64,000 nucleotides of DNA from Cytidiella melzeri. Lineage: Eukaryota; Basidiomycota; Agaricomycetes; Polyporales; Irpicaceae. Below, piece after piece: positions 10,624 through 22,966 of this stretch; the stretch's first letter is position 1; each line of letters begins with the position of its first letter. The notes below the pieces were generated by a model. The model saw nothing but the letters and a program-made list of their open reading frames with translations. It made no database searches and was not told the DNA's origin. The DNA lies in contig JABYQR010000179.1 in the NCBI GenBank assembly GCA_022592445.1, forward strand, positions 25,700 through 89,699, given 5' to 3'. The position numbers were made by a program, and so were the translations under genes.

Positions 10624-11346
10624 TGAATTCAAAGGAACAAATTCGAGTTTCTCGGGGTTTAACAGCGACCACGACGACCGCGTACGAGGACGATTGCAAG
10701 GACGAATGGGGGCAGAAGAAAGAGGCGGGGGAGACTATGAATCACTCGACAGATGAATGGGTCCTTGTAGATGCTGTCGCGTGGGTACGGAGGAGGGGAA
10801 GGTGAGCAGTGATGGAAAGGCCACACGACTGCTTGCACAAGAGACAGCACGCAACGCGTTTCCAGTGGTGGTGGATATAACTACGCGAACAAATCCGGCA
10901 GTAGAGGAGATCAGTCGCGCAACACCAAGGGTGCTCTGGACAGCGTTGTTGTTGAGTGAGGACGACGGGTGGTGGACGATGAGTGACGAGAGACGGGTGG
11001 TGGACGATGATCGATGAGTGGCGAGAGACAGGAAATTGATATAGAGGGTGGGTGGTGCCAGAGGTCGCGCGTCAGACTAATAACCGCCCAGAATGACCAG
11101 GCCCCCGGAACGCCCACCAAGAGGTTCGATCCAAAAAATCCGGGCTGTACTTACGAGCAACGAGATTGATATCTGACTCAGAAACGTATTCGACAATAGC
11201 TACATAGCATCGCGGTACCGACATTTTAACACCTAGTATGTCCGGGCGCTGCTGGAGACCCTGTTGAGTCATATCCAAGGTCATAATCATACCAGCATGT
11301 CTTCATTCCATTGCTCGCAACAGCGCTAATGAACTTACAAGTTGCA

Positions 11347-11356
11347 CGTATATAAA
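11347..11356 (+). promoter_or_regulatory. TATA box of the hydrophobin gene
   Basis: GTATATAAAAG lies about 80 bases before the ATG. This is a usual distance for a strongly expressed fungal gene. Confidence 0.6.
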
Positions 11357-11432
11357 AGCCCACTTACGGCGACATACAACAGCACTCCGAGTCGCTCATA
11401 CAAGCTAGATCCCACGTCTGACCATAGCTACC

Positions 11433-11897
11433 ATGCTTGCCACCACCCTATCCACCGTCCTCGCCGTCACATCCCTCGCGACGGCAGCACTCCCCCCTGC
11501 GAGCCAATGCGATACCCCACCAGTCCAATGCTGCACCACCCTTGCACCCGCGGACAACCGAACAGTCGCGATGGTTCTAAAAGGCCTTGGTATCACTCCC
11601 GTGTACCCTGACGAACTCGTCGGACTGACCTGCTCCGCAATCAACGGGACCGTTGGTCCAGATGGAAACGCCACCTGGTGAGCATCGAGGCCATAGCTGA
11701 AAGTGAGTGTATGCTGAACAGTGGATGGCATACGTCCGAAAAAAGCGCTACCAACTTTACACCTGTTTGTTGTGGTCAAATCTGTGAGTGTATGCTACGG
11801 TGAGATCGCAGTGCTGTAACACTTACGTGGAGGGGATCTAGCACAAGACCCTTCGGGTATCGATGTTGACTGTGTGATTGTTGACCCACTGGCATGA
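11433..11897 (+). CDS. Class I hydrophobin
   Basis: This is a secreted, self-assembling amphipathic protein that coats aerial hyphae and fruiting bodies. Three exons are inferred: 11433-11677, about 11723-11783 and 11842-11897. Residues 1-20 form a signal peptide (MLATTLSTVLAVTSLATAA). The eight hydrophobin cysteines are present in order: C, CC, C, C, CC, C. The first spacing is x6 and CC to C4 is x32. The last cysteine lies in GIDVDCVIVDPLA before the stop. With the CAG acceptor at 11722, C5 to C6 is x15, longer than the usual 5-6. An in-frame AAG acceptor at about 11746 would shorten it to x7. A TATA box is present. The neighbour on the right is convergent. Family assignment is firm; the exon 2 start is not. 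Confidence 0.92.
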
Positions 11898-12167
11898 GCA
11901 TATTCGTTGCGTCCTGCAGTCAACGTCTGGACCGTGACAGACGGATAGCATGGTATGAGGCAGTGATGGATATATTTGTCGTGGGCGTGGTGAACTTGGT
12001 ATACATGCTTGATGATACAAAAGCACATTGCAATCGAAAGCGAGTCAGACAGTGTCATTATTTCATGCAAAGGTTCTGAGCGCGAGACATAAGGCCTGCG
12101 AAAGAGTCACGACATGAGCACACGTGAGGATAAAGAGGAAGGTAGCATACTTACCTTGAATCAGTCG

Positions 12168-13988
12168 TCACAGCTTTGGAAAAACTCTCCCCCTCACCTC
12201 CACAGAGTACAACTCCTTCTTCTCATCTTTACCCAGCTCGGTTTCCTGTAGCAGCACCGCAGACATACTCGCCATGTTCCCATTGGACGATATGCCTGAC
12301 AGTCCAAGACCAGCGGTAGGACTTTCCGCTTGTAGGCCTTGAGCAGATCCACGTACTACACGACGGCCTCTGTCTTCGTCCTGCGCTTGCTGCTGCCTAT
12401 TGCGCTCCCTCATGCGCTCCGCACGTCCAAACTGGCCGTTCGTCAACCAGCTCCTGCGCCATCCAGCTTCCTTTGACCCATACGCGCCGAATGTCCTGAG
12501 AATCAACACAAAATACACGATGCCAACGCCGAAGAGAACCGTCAGCACAATTCGAATGGCAAGTGCGTCTCCGGGAGAAAGCGGCGGGCGAGCGCCATCC
12601 GATGAATCATCCGATGACCCTGTTCGCCAGACAAACGAGAGGATGGCGAGGCAGAAGGATAGCATCGACCATGAAAGCCACACAGCAGGCATAGAAAGTA
12701 ACACCCATATGTTCCACCAGATCATCGTCTTCGACCTCTGCGCCTCCTGCAATAAAGAAAACTAAATAATGAACAGAATATAGCTAGGAATGATAACGTA
12801 CCTCCGCCCATCGTGAAGCTTTGTACATTGTGCGCATCGTCCCGAATTGGACAATGTATATACAACCATATGTCAAGCTCATTAGCGCACAAATCAGGGA
12901 AAACAGCGCAGCCCAGCGTGTCAGAGGGTCCCCGGCTGCATCTTCAATTTGAAACAATGTCAATAGAGCCCTGGACACACGGTTAAGCATGTGCAAATGA
13001 GTGAGCCGAGGTTTAAAGAACTGACGTGCAGACCAAAACCGATACCAAGTTCAGGGTCTTCCATTCACGAAGGAGTGAGTCGACGAATACCTCCCAAGAG
13101 TGTTTGAATCGCGACAACGCTGGCGAGACTGTAGGCGGATCCCATTGGTCAGGGAAGGGAAAGACAGAGTCGCGAGGCCTGAACCCAGCTGATCTCGCTG
13201 TCGTCCCTGCTACAGCTGCGCCCATAGTCATGCCCATGCTGGCAACTGAGCCTATGGCATCGACACCATCAGCTCGGGCAGGTGCACACGCTGCTATCAT
13301 CCGTTGCACTTCATGCTTGCTCACTTCCGCGTCCTCAAATATCCGTGCGACGCGTGAAAAGTAGAACGCAGGTAGACGGAGGAGTACGTTGAGGTAAATT
13401 TGACGAGGTAAGGCGTCTACGAGAAAGAGACGAATGCCGGTTCCACATGCGCGCATCTTGGGTCTCGACGATGAGCGACGGCCAATGGGAAGAGGCAGAC
13501 AGCAAGTGCATGCATCTCCACAGTTGAGCTCCAGAGGGGGTCTTTGCGGGGTAGATGTAGGAGAGCCGAAGAACCGAATATGAATTTGAAACGGGTCATG
13601 AGGGATGAAAGGCTCGTCACGAGAATGGGCTCGATGCAGGTTCCACCCAAAGAGTCGACGGGGAGAGGTTGTTCGAGACGGAGACGGTGACCTGGACGCT
13701 GGAATAGCTGCACCTTCTTTGTTTGGCGATGAACTCGACTGCTGGTGTGGCCGAGAGCCTGCTGGTGAGCTTTCATCGGACCTGACAGACTCTACGCCTG
13801 ACTCTTGTCTTTGAGAAGCACGACTGGTAGTGGCTGTCAAGTCGTAAGCCTAACATTTAGTGGAGGAGACAGAGCGCATACTTTGCTTCAAGTTGCGAAG
13901 CGCAGCCGGAAGGGTACCACGGTCACTGTCGAACGAAACGCGCTGTTTCGGCGTGTCTCGTTCGTCGCGGTGTACGGAGCTTTCTGAC
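12168..13988 (-). CDS. Multi-pass membrane protein, conserved but unknown
   Basis: Exons are inferred at about 13988-13891 or further upstream, 13842-13025, 12976-12803 and 12749-12168. The N-terminal 150 residues are Ser- and Arg-rich and disordered. A folded middle follows (LFLVDALPRQIYLNVLLRLP, RIFEDAEVSKHEVQRM). Four hydrophobic segments come next: LNLVSVLVCTALLTLF, RWAALFSLICALMSLTYGC, WWNIWVLLSMPAVWLSWSM and IRIVLTVLFGVGIVYFVL. The C-terminal tail is charged. The arrangement resembles uncharacterised membrane proteins I recall from Agaricomycetes; no function is known to me. The N-terminus is uncertain: coding-like sequence continues upstream to an ATG near 14133 (MELYVCF), beyond a possible intron. 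Confidence 0.75.
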
Positions 13989-14142
13989 TCACTATAGCGA
14001 GAGCCGGGAGTTGGAATACGTGAAGGAATGATTGCAGGTAAAGAGGAGGAGGCTTCAAAGCTTACGGGCGTTGCCGAGAGGTTGCAGACGTCTACTACGG
14101 AAATTCACGCGGAAACAGACATAAAGTTCCATTTCATCTATT

Positions 14143-14691
14143 GTGTCCCATGCTGGTTGGTGTACTTCCTTAGGCCTCACCGTTCTCTGTTGCAACAACT
14201 GCGTCCAAAACCGCGATAACAGCAACAGAGCAGCATTGTCAGAAGCCGAGACAACTCTGCTTGCGCCGATCACACGTATCGAGTCTCAGCATCCTCCAGC
14301 TCCAACGGCCGAGTACTCCAACAATGTCACGAGACAATGGAACAATTGTAAGAAGAACATTCTCAACGACTTGCACTTGTGGCGGCGGGAGGTTTGGCAG
14401 GCTGAGTACCAGCCAGCAAGCTTTCCACCTGGGTCTATTATTTCTGACTGCATGCTAGCTACGCTGGTGTTTCAAGCTTGTATCAAGACCATGGGAGACC
14501 TACAAATAGTGTTTCCTGACTGGGCTTGGGCTGATGAACTCGGAGCAAGGCTACTCGAAAGGGTCCTGGATTTAGATACTAGCTGGCTGGCAAATCACGA
14601 GCTTGAGAAGCACACCACAAGTACAGTGCGCAAAGAGAACACAGCTATACAAAGAGCTGCATCTGGAAAAAAACATTTGTCCATACCGTAA
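14143..14691 (+). pseudogene. Unknown coding fragment, probably element-associated
   Basis: The frame is open to a TAA at about 14689 and looks coding over its second half, which is Trp-rich (WRREVWQAEYQ, PDWAWADELG, LERVLDLDTSW). This pattern resembles C-terminal pieces found near helicase-like elements in mushroom genomes, but I recall this only loosely. The first 40 residues overlap the opposite-strand membrane gene's possible first exon and are doubtful. No start with good context is seen. Confidence 0.35.
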
Positions 14692-14699
14692 GTGAGCAT

Positions 14700-16570
14700 C
14701 GTATACCAGTATACATGATACACACCGTACATACCAAGTTATAGCATCAGAGGGAGGCACATCATGGTATATAGTGGTACATCACAAGTGTAACAGTGCA
14801 GCGAATCTATGAGTCATTGCAAGCCGTAGGCTGAAGCTTACAGTTCCTGGGTCAGAAATTGAGTGATATGGTGGGTGCTCTTAATGGAGATGAGGGCAAC
14901 AATAGCGCTGACTATGGTAAGAATAATGCTGTATAACTGTACATACTAGAATGTAACTCGTGCCTAAATGTTAGTGTCGTGCACTTCTATACAGAGTCAG
15001 AGGATATTAACTGCGTAAACTCATCATTCAAGGTGAGAATCATACACCCTTCGTCTCGCTTGACCCCGTATTTACTCTGCCCACTACATCTCTTCCTGTC
15101 TGCTCACGGCCTGTTCATCCCCATCGAGCACATCTTGCTGGTGAGCCATCAGACTCGGAGCGCCTCAATGAAGTCGTTGGTTGAGCAGGTTTGATGCAGC
15201 AGTAGTAGTGGAAATTGTTGGGGGTGGGGCGAGCCGAACTTTGGTGCCCACATGTGGAGCAAGCGTTAAGGATAGTCCAAGTCGGGGAGTTAAGGAAGTC
15301 GTAAGTCGCAGCGGTAATGAATACAAAGGATAGGTGAGGTGAAGGTGTCAAGGGTCGAGCTCTTCGCATGCCGGTTCAGACTGAGGATGAACGGCTGTGC
15401 TCGGCGAAGGAGTCTTGGATGGCAAAGGCGGTGTTTGTGAGGCAAACACTGAGCAGCCCACAAAGATGCGGAGTTGGAGCATTTGTCCCTAGGCTTGTGC
15501 GAAAGAGCGGAAGAGATGGGCGAGAACATCTGCGCCAGGCTGCGTGGAGCAGAGGTAACACAAGGGGCGGGTACTGCTTGTTGCACTTGTAAGAACTCTG
15601 CGGTGACCTGTTAAGTGAGGCTGAAGCGAACGTACCACAATGCAGCCGTGAGGCGATGACCCTATCCTCCTCCCTGTGTGCAGAACCAAGCTTGTCGTTA
15701 TCATTGTTGTTGCTGTCGTGGACAGGATACAGGGTGCCGTCGTCACCAAGGCCGGATGCTTGCAGGTCTGAGTCGAGGCCTTTAAGAAGGATGATGCGGG
15801 GCATAAACGTCTGCTGAGGCCACGTCGTTCAATGTTCTCCGCGTTCAAGTCAGGCTGCTGGTTCAGTTTGAAGGTGGGAGTGTTAAGTGTCAGGCTCCCC
15901 GCGTGCTGGTTTAGTTTGAGGATGACCGGCCGTGCTATGTAACTCAGGCACAGCCATCCTCGCTCCTTTCCAAGCGGCGGCGAGTTCCTTAGCTAAAGTG
16001 GTAGTGGTGGTGGTAGCGGTGGTAGTGACAACAGCAGTGAAGTCGAACTATATCTGTAATGTGACAGTCACGTCACATACGACTACAGTAGAGGTTCCAG
16101 CATTTCATGGATATTCACGTGAATATTCACATTTGCTCTAAGTTAGAATTTATGCCAGTAGAGTAGAGGTATAGCTATGCTTTGATGTATTTTGTGTATG
16201 ACTACAGCGAAGACTGAGCAAAGTGTTAATGCTTTTACCTTTCGCTCCCAAGGCGCCAATGAAAGTGCGGGGCGCTAGATTTTATGTCTCTACGGTTGAC
16301 ACGAATACAATTCCACGCCGGTCGTTCATACCTCGATTCAGCAAGAGACTTGTGAGTTGTGAGCTTCAGACTTACAAGGATGCTAATAAAAAATTTCAGG
16401 AACTTTAATGAAAAGCTGTACCTTCTGCAGCTCTCGGAATTTAGTCACTTCAACACACATCCAAGTCACGGTTCGGTACTGTTCAGTGCTGGCACAGGCA
16501 CCTCTTATGACGCTACACGGCCTTCAATACGACGGAAATGCTTATATTAGTAAAGGTATCCAACGTAGAT
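14700..16570. other. Gap: no supported gene
   Basis: A minus-strand frame at 15804-15630 (MPRIILLKGLDSDLQ...) looks protein-like, but it ends at an apparent donor and I found no convincing partner exon. A GGT/GTG-rich simple repeat lies at about 15982-16030. The rest shows only short frames. Confidence 0.35.
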
Positions 16571-16573
16571 TGC

Positions 16574-19500
16574 CTATAAGCATGCATCCAATGGATACAG
16601 ACCGGAACGGCTAAAGGTCTTGAGGGTAATGTAAGGGTTTACTAAAAATGCCTCTGCCATGTCGAGGACATTCTCGGTTGTCCAGCCGCTATCAATCGCT
16701 GCACCACATTTTGCTGCTAGATGGCAAAATCCCAGTATACGTTCTGCACTAACGATTTGTGCGTTAGGTCTTCGATGCCGACTTGAGCGCAATTCTTGAT
16801 AGAGTTTCGTGTTTGGGTCGCATCGCTGTAATGAGGTATACCATTCGATGTATGCTAAGGGATGCGACGCTCGCCCAAGGTCAGCTGGTAGCTCAAAGAG
16901 AACGCGAAGCCTCGCTACCCGTAAACCTTGTATATTTGTCAAGTGAGTGATCATTTGCTACATGACTATATTCGAACTTACTGTCAAGTGACCCTCTACC
17001 ACGCGCGTTGAATGCCGCCATATTCTCGATGACAAGAATAGGATCAAAAAATCCTGGAGAACCTCTTTTCCTTCCTTGAGGTGCGATAGGTGTGATTGCT
17101 CGTACCTTCTCTATGCGTGTGTCACTGCTAACAAATGGGCTCCACGGTTGCTCGATCTTTAGCTGCCTGTACACGTTATATACGTCACGGGGCTGGGGTG
17201 TAAACAAGCTGTGAGGATAGCTTGTTTTGATATATGACTGAAGAGCTGGAAGGAAGTCGAGCGCGCCGTGTCGGTCCTGCAGACTTTGAAGCGATACACA
17301 CCTGAAAGGGCAGTTCTTTGCAATCCGGTACATCTAAGGAGTGACTGAAGGTAGAAAGCGGACATCGTCGTCATCGTCTGCTTTGTTTTTGTCGGTGTGC
17401 AAGCCGTTGGACGCAGAGAAGGTGGAAACGGAAGTGGAAGATGTGATGGGTCCCTCTGCCAACCAGCTGTGGAACTCGAGGCGGTCCTTCACTGCCTCTT
17501 GCCTCTCAAGCCAAGTTGTCATGTGCGCGATGTAGTCACGACAATTCCCTGCCCAATATCCGGCCTTTGCAAAATCTATGTGTAAGCGTTCCGACAGTTC
17601 GGTATTATACCCATCTAACGATCCTTTCTCTAGGATTGCCTTGGCGTAGTGAACCATCGAGTGAATCTTGGCAATATTGAAGTGTTCGCGGATTCCTAGG
17701 GCCTGAAACACATCCTTGTGCACATGAAATACACTCAGTGAGTTCTTCAAGGCATCAAGAGTTGCGCCGGTATGAAGCTGAAGCTGAGCGTAATAGATGA
17801 AGTCAATCAGCGCTTGGACGACAGTGAGAACTTCCAAGTTCACAGCACCGGCAACAAGCACTACAAAGACCTTCTGCATTTCCTTATGCTCGATGCCAGT
17901 CCACTGCTGTACGTGAGAAATTCCTTTCTTGAAATGACAAAGACCAGGTACGTTGGCCATGGCCTTAAACCGCTTGTCCAGCTCGTCTACTCCGACTACT
18001 TCTGAAATCCAGCTGACGAGGTGATCTTTGAACATGCCCTTATGCAACTGATGGAGGATGTCAGGCGTAATGCAGGCAAAGATATCGCAATGCGGAAGGT
18101 TGGTCCAGAAAGGCTCATAGACGGCGCGAAGACCGTCTGGTAATGGGGTTGTGCCTTCGCCGAGCCTATGGGAGGCCAGCAAACGGAGAGTTTCCTCGAC
18201 ATTACAGAGGGAACATCCATCAGGTTCTCCGTGGTTCTTCAGATCCGCCTTCCCACGAGGGCAGTAATTCTCCTGCACGTTCACGATGAGATACTGTTCA
18301 GGGTGATCTGCGACGTAGGTGGCAATTATAGGGAAGACTTTGCGCACAAAGCCGTCTGCGCAAAGCATGTCAACCCCAGATCTTCCAGCTTCGACCAGTG
18401 GTTCAAGAAGAGACTGCATGCAATGGTGGTAGAGACGGAATCCAGCTAAACGTTGTGCTTCATTGGCAGTTAAGAAGCACTCCAACTTCGAGACAGGTAT
18501 GTAACCAATAAGAATCGTGGCTCTAGATGACACTTGGCGCCGCGTCGCCTTTGCAATGTTCCCGATTGACAGGTATACTGGCCACGCTGTCTGGTCACCA
18601 CGAAAGCTGGACAGCTTGGTCTTGTCTGAGGCAAGGATGACCGGAGCAATGGTAGCGCCACTTGGCAGCTTTCCCTGCGGCGCGAGGGTGAGTTTCTTCT
18701 CAATCAAAATGTGTAGTATATACAGTGACTGACTTGAACTCTCCACCACCAATCCGCTGTCCACATCTCGTCTATGACACGACTCTTTCCCTCCTCATCA
18801 CTGAAAACACGCTCAGGTGTGTACGACATTGCTTCACAGAATGCTGGATTACCGATAAGCTCGCGGACACACTTAACAGGGTTTCTTCGCCAAAGCTCGA
18901 GCTCTTCAGACAGCGCCTTTCCGTCCTCTCCCAGGATATTCCCAACCACAGTAACATTGTCACATATCCACTTCATCCCAGAACGTCGTGGTAGCTGATC
19001 AATCTTCTTGAAAAACATGTACTTGCTCGTAACGGTGAGCCTGCACTTCTTGATCTATTACATGTCAATACAGATGCTTCGAATGATGAACACTAACATT
19101 TGGCTCACCATTTCTAGTTTCAGAAGCTCGTCAATCTTGTTATGCCCGACGTTCTGCGCTAACCATGCCGCTATCTCCCACTCATCCTTGCTCCCGAAGG
19201 GATACCACTGATTCTGATGCTGCTCCTTGTTTTCCCTATCCCACCTCTCAAACGTCGTTGTTCCTTCTCCCAAAATATCTGCAACAGGACCTGGATACAG
19301 CTCGACAAAACGCTGTGAGTGATGTTCAAAGTCTACTTCGGAAGTCTTCGTGCTTGCGGACTCATCATGGATAGCCTGAGGGACTCGGACTTCAGGCATC
19401 ATTGAATAGTCAGGGGTGCCATTGTTGAGGAAAGCAGAAAGGTGTGTAAAGTCGTCAGGAGGTTGTAGAGATGCTGACGGTGACTGAGGTCGTGCCTGAG

Positions 19501-19633
19501 TGGTGGTGACCTGAAGTTCCCAGCGTCGTCGCCAGACACTACTGTTCTGTATGTGAAGCCTGACTCCGGCAGCCATTGGAAGTCTCTTCCCACAAAACCC
19601 ACATCGATGGATAGACAAAGAAGACTTAGGCAT
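16574..19633 (-). pseudogene. Plavaka-type (CACTA-like) transposase, one nonsense codon
   Basis: Four exons on the minus strand: 19633-19109, 19054-18734, 18674-16982 and 16926-16574, giving 964 codons. The N-terminus has a Cys-x2-Cys finger-like start (HRCGFCGKRL). The catalytic region carries the hallmark stretches GATIAPVILASDKTKLS, GDQTAWPVYLSIGNI and VDMLCADGFVRKVFPI. Later come DILHQLHKGMFKDHL and YNTELSERLHIDFAKAGY. These match Plavaka transposases, the fungal CACTA-related group. All three introns have good GT..AG sites and keep frame. The only lesion is a TAG at 17334-17336, directly before MYRIAKNCPF, with the frame continuing for another 250 codons. No terminal inverted repeats were found. 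The gene sits head-to-head with the DUF6532-like gene. Confidence 0.88.
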
Positions 19634-19877
19634 GGAGAGTGTTGGGAACACTGCATGCAAGCGGACTATTGTGAGTGTAGACTTAGTAAATTCAAGGCTG
19701 CATTATAGGCGTAGCTGAATTGGCTGAATCACGTGGATCGCCGCCGGCTGCCGACTTGGAATTTCACAGAGCGACACAGGAACTATGCAGTTCATTTTGA
19801 GTCCGCCATTCACCGCTTGATCTGCCATGTTTGCCAGCACAGCATTTTTTACGTGAGCCTCCCCGCTTCGCTCTGCC

Positions 19878-21949
19878 ATGGCATCCAAATCTGCAGCCCC
19901 CGTAACAGCACGGAGTAGCCGTGACCGCCAGCCATCAAGTAAACAGGCTGAACTTGGTGTGTATTTCTCTGGCGTTTTTTGCTTTGCCAACTCAACGCAC
20001 AACTATACATGTGTTGCTGCAGATGCTGAAAAAGCAAGACGAGTCCAGAAGAAATCACAACCAAAGCCTCCAGCACAAAGGTTCAAGCTGCAGCACGCAA
20101 GGTTGACGCTGCTACGGCAGGATCGGTACGTGTATTCTCATGCTCACCACCCACCGCTCATCGTCTAACTCCTCTATCATGCTTTACAGATCACCTCTCA
20201 GAACGCTCCACCTACCCTCGTCAAGAAAACAATTGTTCCGCGTGCAGCTAACAGCAGAACTACTGTGCAAGCTTCCGTCCGTGCCCCTGTCCAAGACCGA
20301 TCACGCTCAGCTGGCTCTCAGATCATCCGTCAAACATTTAACAGAGACTCCTATTCACGCAGATCAGACCAGGATTGTACGCGTCTCCACTCTCCATTGC
20401 CACCGCCTGACAACGCAGGGGTCGAGACTCTGTTTGACGAAGTTCAAGACGGTGAGATATCTCTTACTCACAGCTTGTACTTCAGCTAAACATCTAGTAT
20501 GTCATAGGTACAAACGACGACGAGGATCAGGAAGATCTTGAAGAATACTCAAGCGGTCCTCAGTCAGTGCCCAATTCAGAGCCTGCCAGCGAAGACAACG
20601 ACAGCAACGATGACAATCAGCCAGTACTGCGCTCTAATCGTGAGTACGCCTCGCCACCTCCAGCAAGTGAGGCGCCAAACGGGCAGATTCATCGCCGCCG
20701 GATTGTTCGCTACGAAGAGCGTCACCGCTCTGAATCTAACATCGAACCTCAAGGCCATAAGCGGGTCTTGTCTGAAACCACGAGCGCGCTGAATGATCAA
20801 CCACAGAAGATACAGAAAACTGTTCCACACGACGGAAGAGCTTGCCGTGGTGACTTTGATAACGACGTTCAAGACGTTATCAAGACTGCCCAAGGTCTCA
20901 TGAAGGTGAAACTATATGCCATCAACGCCTTTCCAACAGCGTCGCAGCAGGAAGAATGGATTCCCGAAATCTGGACCGAAGCAAACCGCTTCGAAGGCGT
21001 GGATTATCAGATCAACAGCGACGTTCATAAGCTGGTACGTAGTCATGACGCATATCTTCAACGATGTACTCACGCACAATCCAACACGCATTATGCAAAG
21101 CTTCTGCGATGCACGACTCAACTGCATAGTGCGGTAAAGGACGCTGCGCGAAAAGTTGTGACTAGCGAGTATCGATTCTCAGACTCCATCAGCAAGAAGG
21201 ACAAGGAGCTTAACAAAGCAAAGTACGAGAAGCTCATGGGAGAGGGTGACGACGACGACAGCTTGCCGTGCTGGCTGTTCCCGGTAAGTTCGTCAATGCC
21301 TGTACATCAATCAGTCGTAGACTGAATATTATTCAGAGGAGTGACATGAAGAAGCCCGCGGCCGAGCGCAAGAATATCTACCGCAATCCCGCAATCAGCT
21401 CCTTCACCAACAAGACTGTCTACAATAACCGCTCCCGCTCGTCTATTGGTATCAAGTATCCCGACCGCATTGGCACATGCCTCACTCCGGCACACATTGC
21501 TTTCAACCTGACCATGGTAAGTTCTGTCTTTCAAACTCTCGCACTGTACTCCGTTGATATGAGCTGCGCAGATTCAGTTCGCTCTCACCGAATGGGAAGA
21601 CGGCTACTTCAACGATACCATTTTTACCGAAGACGCCGGACGCAAAGCCTACATCATCCATCAGGCCGACCTACTTAAGTTTGAGCAAGCCTTCGGCGAG
21701 GAAAAACTTATCCGACTTGGTACCAAGCTTGTTGAAAACGGGAGGTACGTCGATATATTTCGCTTGACTGCTCGTTGTTTCATTTTTTGCGCACCTAGGA
21801 ACTTCGCAGGTCTCGGTCCTTACATGACCGCATCCGAGAACACAGGCAGAATTGCCTTATCCGCGTTTGAGCGCATGGCTGCGCTGTCTGCCGAAGGTGG
21901 TGAGTCGGACGGTCGTGAGTCGGACGGTAACGAGTCGGGAGAGGAGTAA
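19878..21949 (+). CDS. DUF6532-like protein
   Basis: A multi-exon gene from ATG 19878 to TAA 21949. The N-terminal half is disordered and basic, with an acidic patch (NDDEDQEDLEEY). The C-terminal half fits the DUF6532 pattern of Agaricomycetes: KTAQGLMKVKLYAINAFP, EIWTEANRFEGVDYQI, SAVKDAARKVV, IYRNPAISSFTN, IGIKYPD, IQFALTEWEDGYF and AYIIHQADLLKFEQ. Introns near 21283-21336, 21517-21572 and 21746-21799 are well supported. Those near 19950-20045 and 20127-20190 are less so, and the segment 21033-21099 may be a further intron although it stays in frame. The protein ends in a short ESDGRESDGNESGEE repeat. Function is unknown; the family is expanded in mushrooms and often lies near transposons. 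Confidence 0.78.
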
Positions 21950-22966
21950 AGTGGGGGCCGATTAGATTGACGAAGGCTCGTGGCTGCTACCAGTGTGTAG
22001 GTCGACAGCTGTAGCTTCCACATCATCATTAGTTGTTGTTGAGATGTATACCATTTTATGAACTGTCTATCCACGCTTTCGTACCGGCCAGTGATGAATT
22101 CTCCGAGTCTCGAGCGATAGGTTTTGATATCAGACAATATTGATTGATATATATCCATCTAACTCGGAAATTTACTGCTACATACCAGTAGTGATTGGTA
22201 TACATCACGCGCACATGGCATGCACGGTATATACAAGGGGGTCAAGTATAATGGTAAAACCGGTACTTACCTCATATACCTATACATACTACCGAGCCTT
22301 TTTCCAGATGAAAGTCGCGAAGGAGCACAGGACACAAGGGCGAGCGGAAGCAAGGAAGCGCCGCAAGGAGAAAGCCCTTGCATCCACCGCGAAATGAGGA
22401 TAAGGACTCTTTTTCGACCGTCCAAAACCAACGGTTTGGTTCAATTACACGAAAGAACTAGGTGTCGGTGAGATTGTGGTACATTGACAATGCGCGTAGA
22501 TATAGTAATGACACTAGTTTTGTTCGCAAGTGGCAGTAGCTGTACCTCCATCTCCATCTTGCCTTACACATGATTTCAGTGCTGACAACCAAAATGTCTC
22601 TCCATCATCGACTCGGCTTCGTCACTCGCGAAATCAAATGAGAGGGTTGTACATAGCGCTCGACGTTACACGACGCCTTAGCATCCACCTGTCTGTTTTA
22701 AAGACGCGTACTGTAGAGTTGTGATAAATCAATTGATAATTAAACCAAGATGTGGATTATGATCGCACCTTTACATCCTCCCAAACGTCGACCGTGTCAA
22801 GAAGGACAGCGTGAAGCACGTATGCGCATTCCACAACGTTCATAGAGGCAAAGCTGCTGATAAAGATGCAGGTAATGCTACGGATTCATTTCTGAGCCCG
22901 AGTCAAGGCTTGCGACAAGTGTCCCACGGTTGATCTGAGCACTTCACCCTTTGGAATTTCAAAGCG
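21950..22966. other. Gap: no supported gene
   Basis: A short basic frame at 22310-22397 (KVAKEHRTQGRAEARKRRKEKA) follows a good acceptor (CCAG) and could be an isolated last exon, but no upstream exon was found. The rest is AT-rich and empty. Confidence 0.3.

Larger units (their letters stand above)
9391..11095. repeat. Segmental tandem duplication, copy B
   Basis: This is the second copy of the segment at 5541-7655. It carries an internal deletion of roughly 300 bp relative to A (lost between the LVLVEEGGVQR-encoding part and the GYETQ-encoding part), an inverted stretch at about 10430-10595, and a 34-bp insertion near 11000. The outer part (about 10785-11090 against 7385-7640) is roughly 98 percent identical by eye. 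Confidence 0.85.

Noticed and set aside
15376..15804. Uroporphyrinogen-III synthase-like frame (VTSAPRSLAQMF)
   Set aside because: Only a short resemblance; the needed intron would be 28 bases and the rest does not fit the enzyme.
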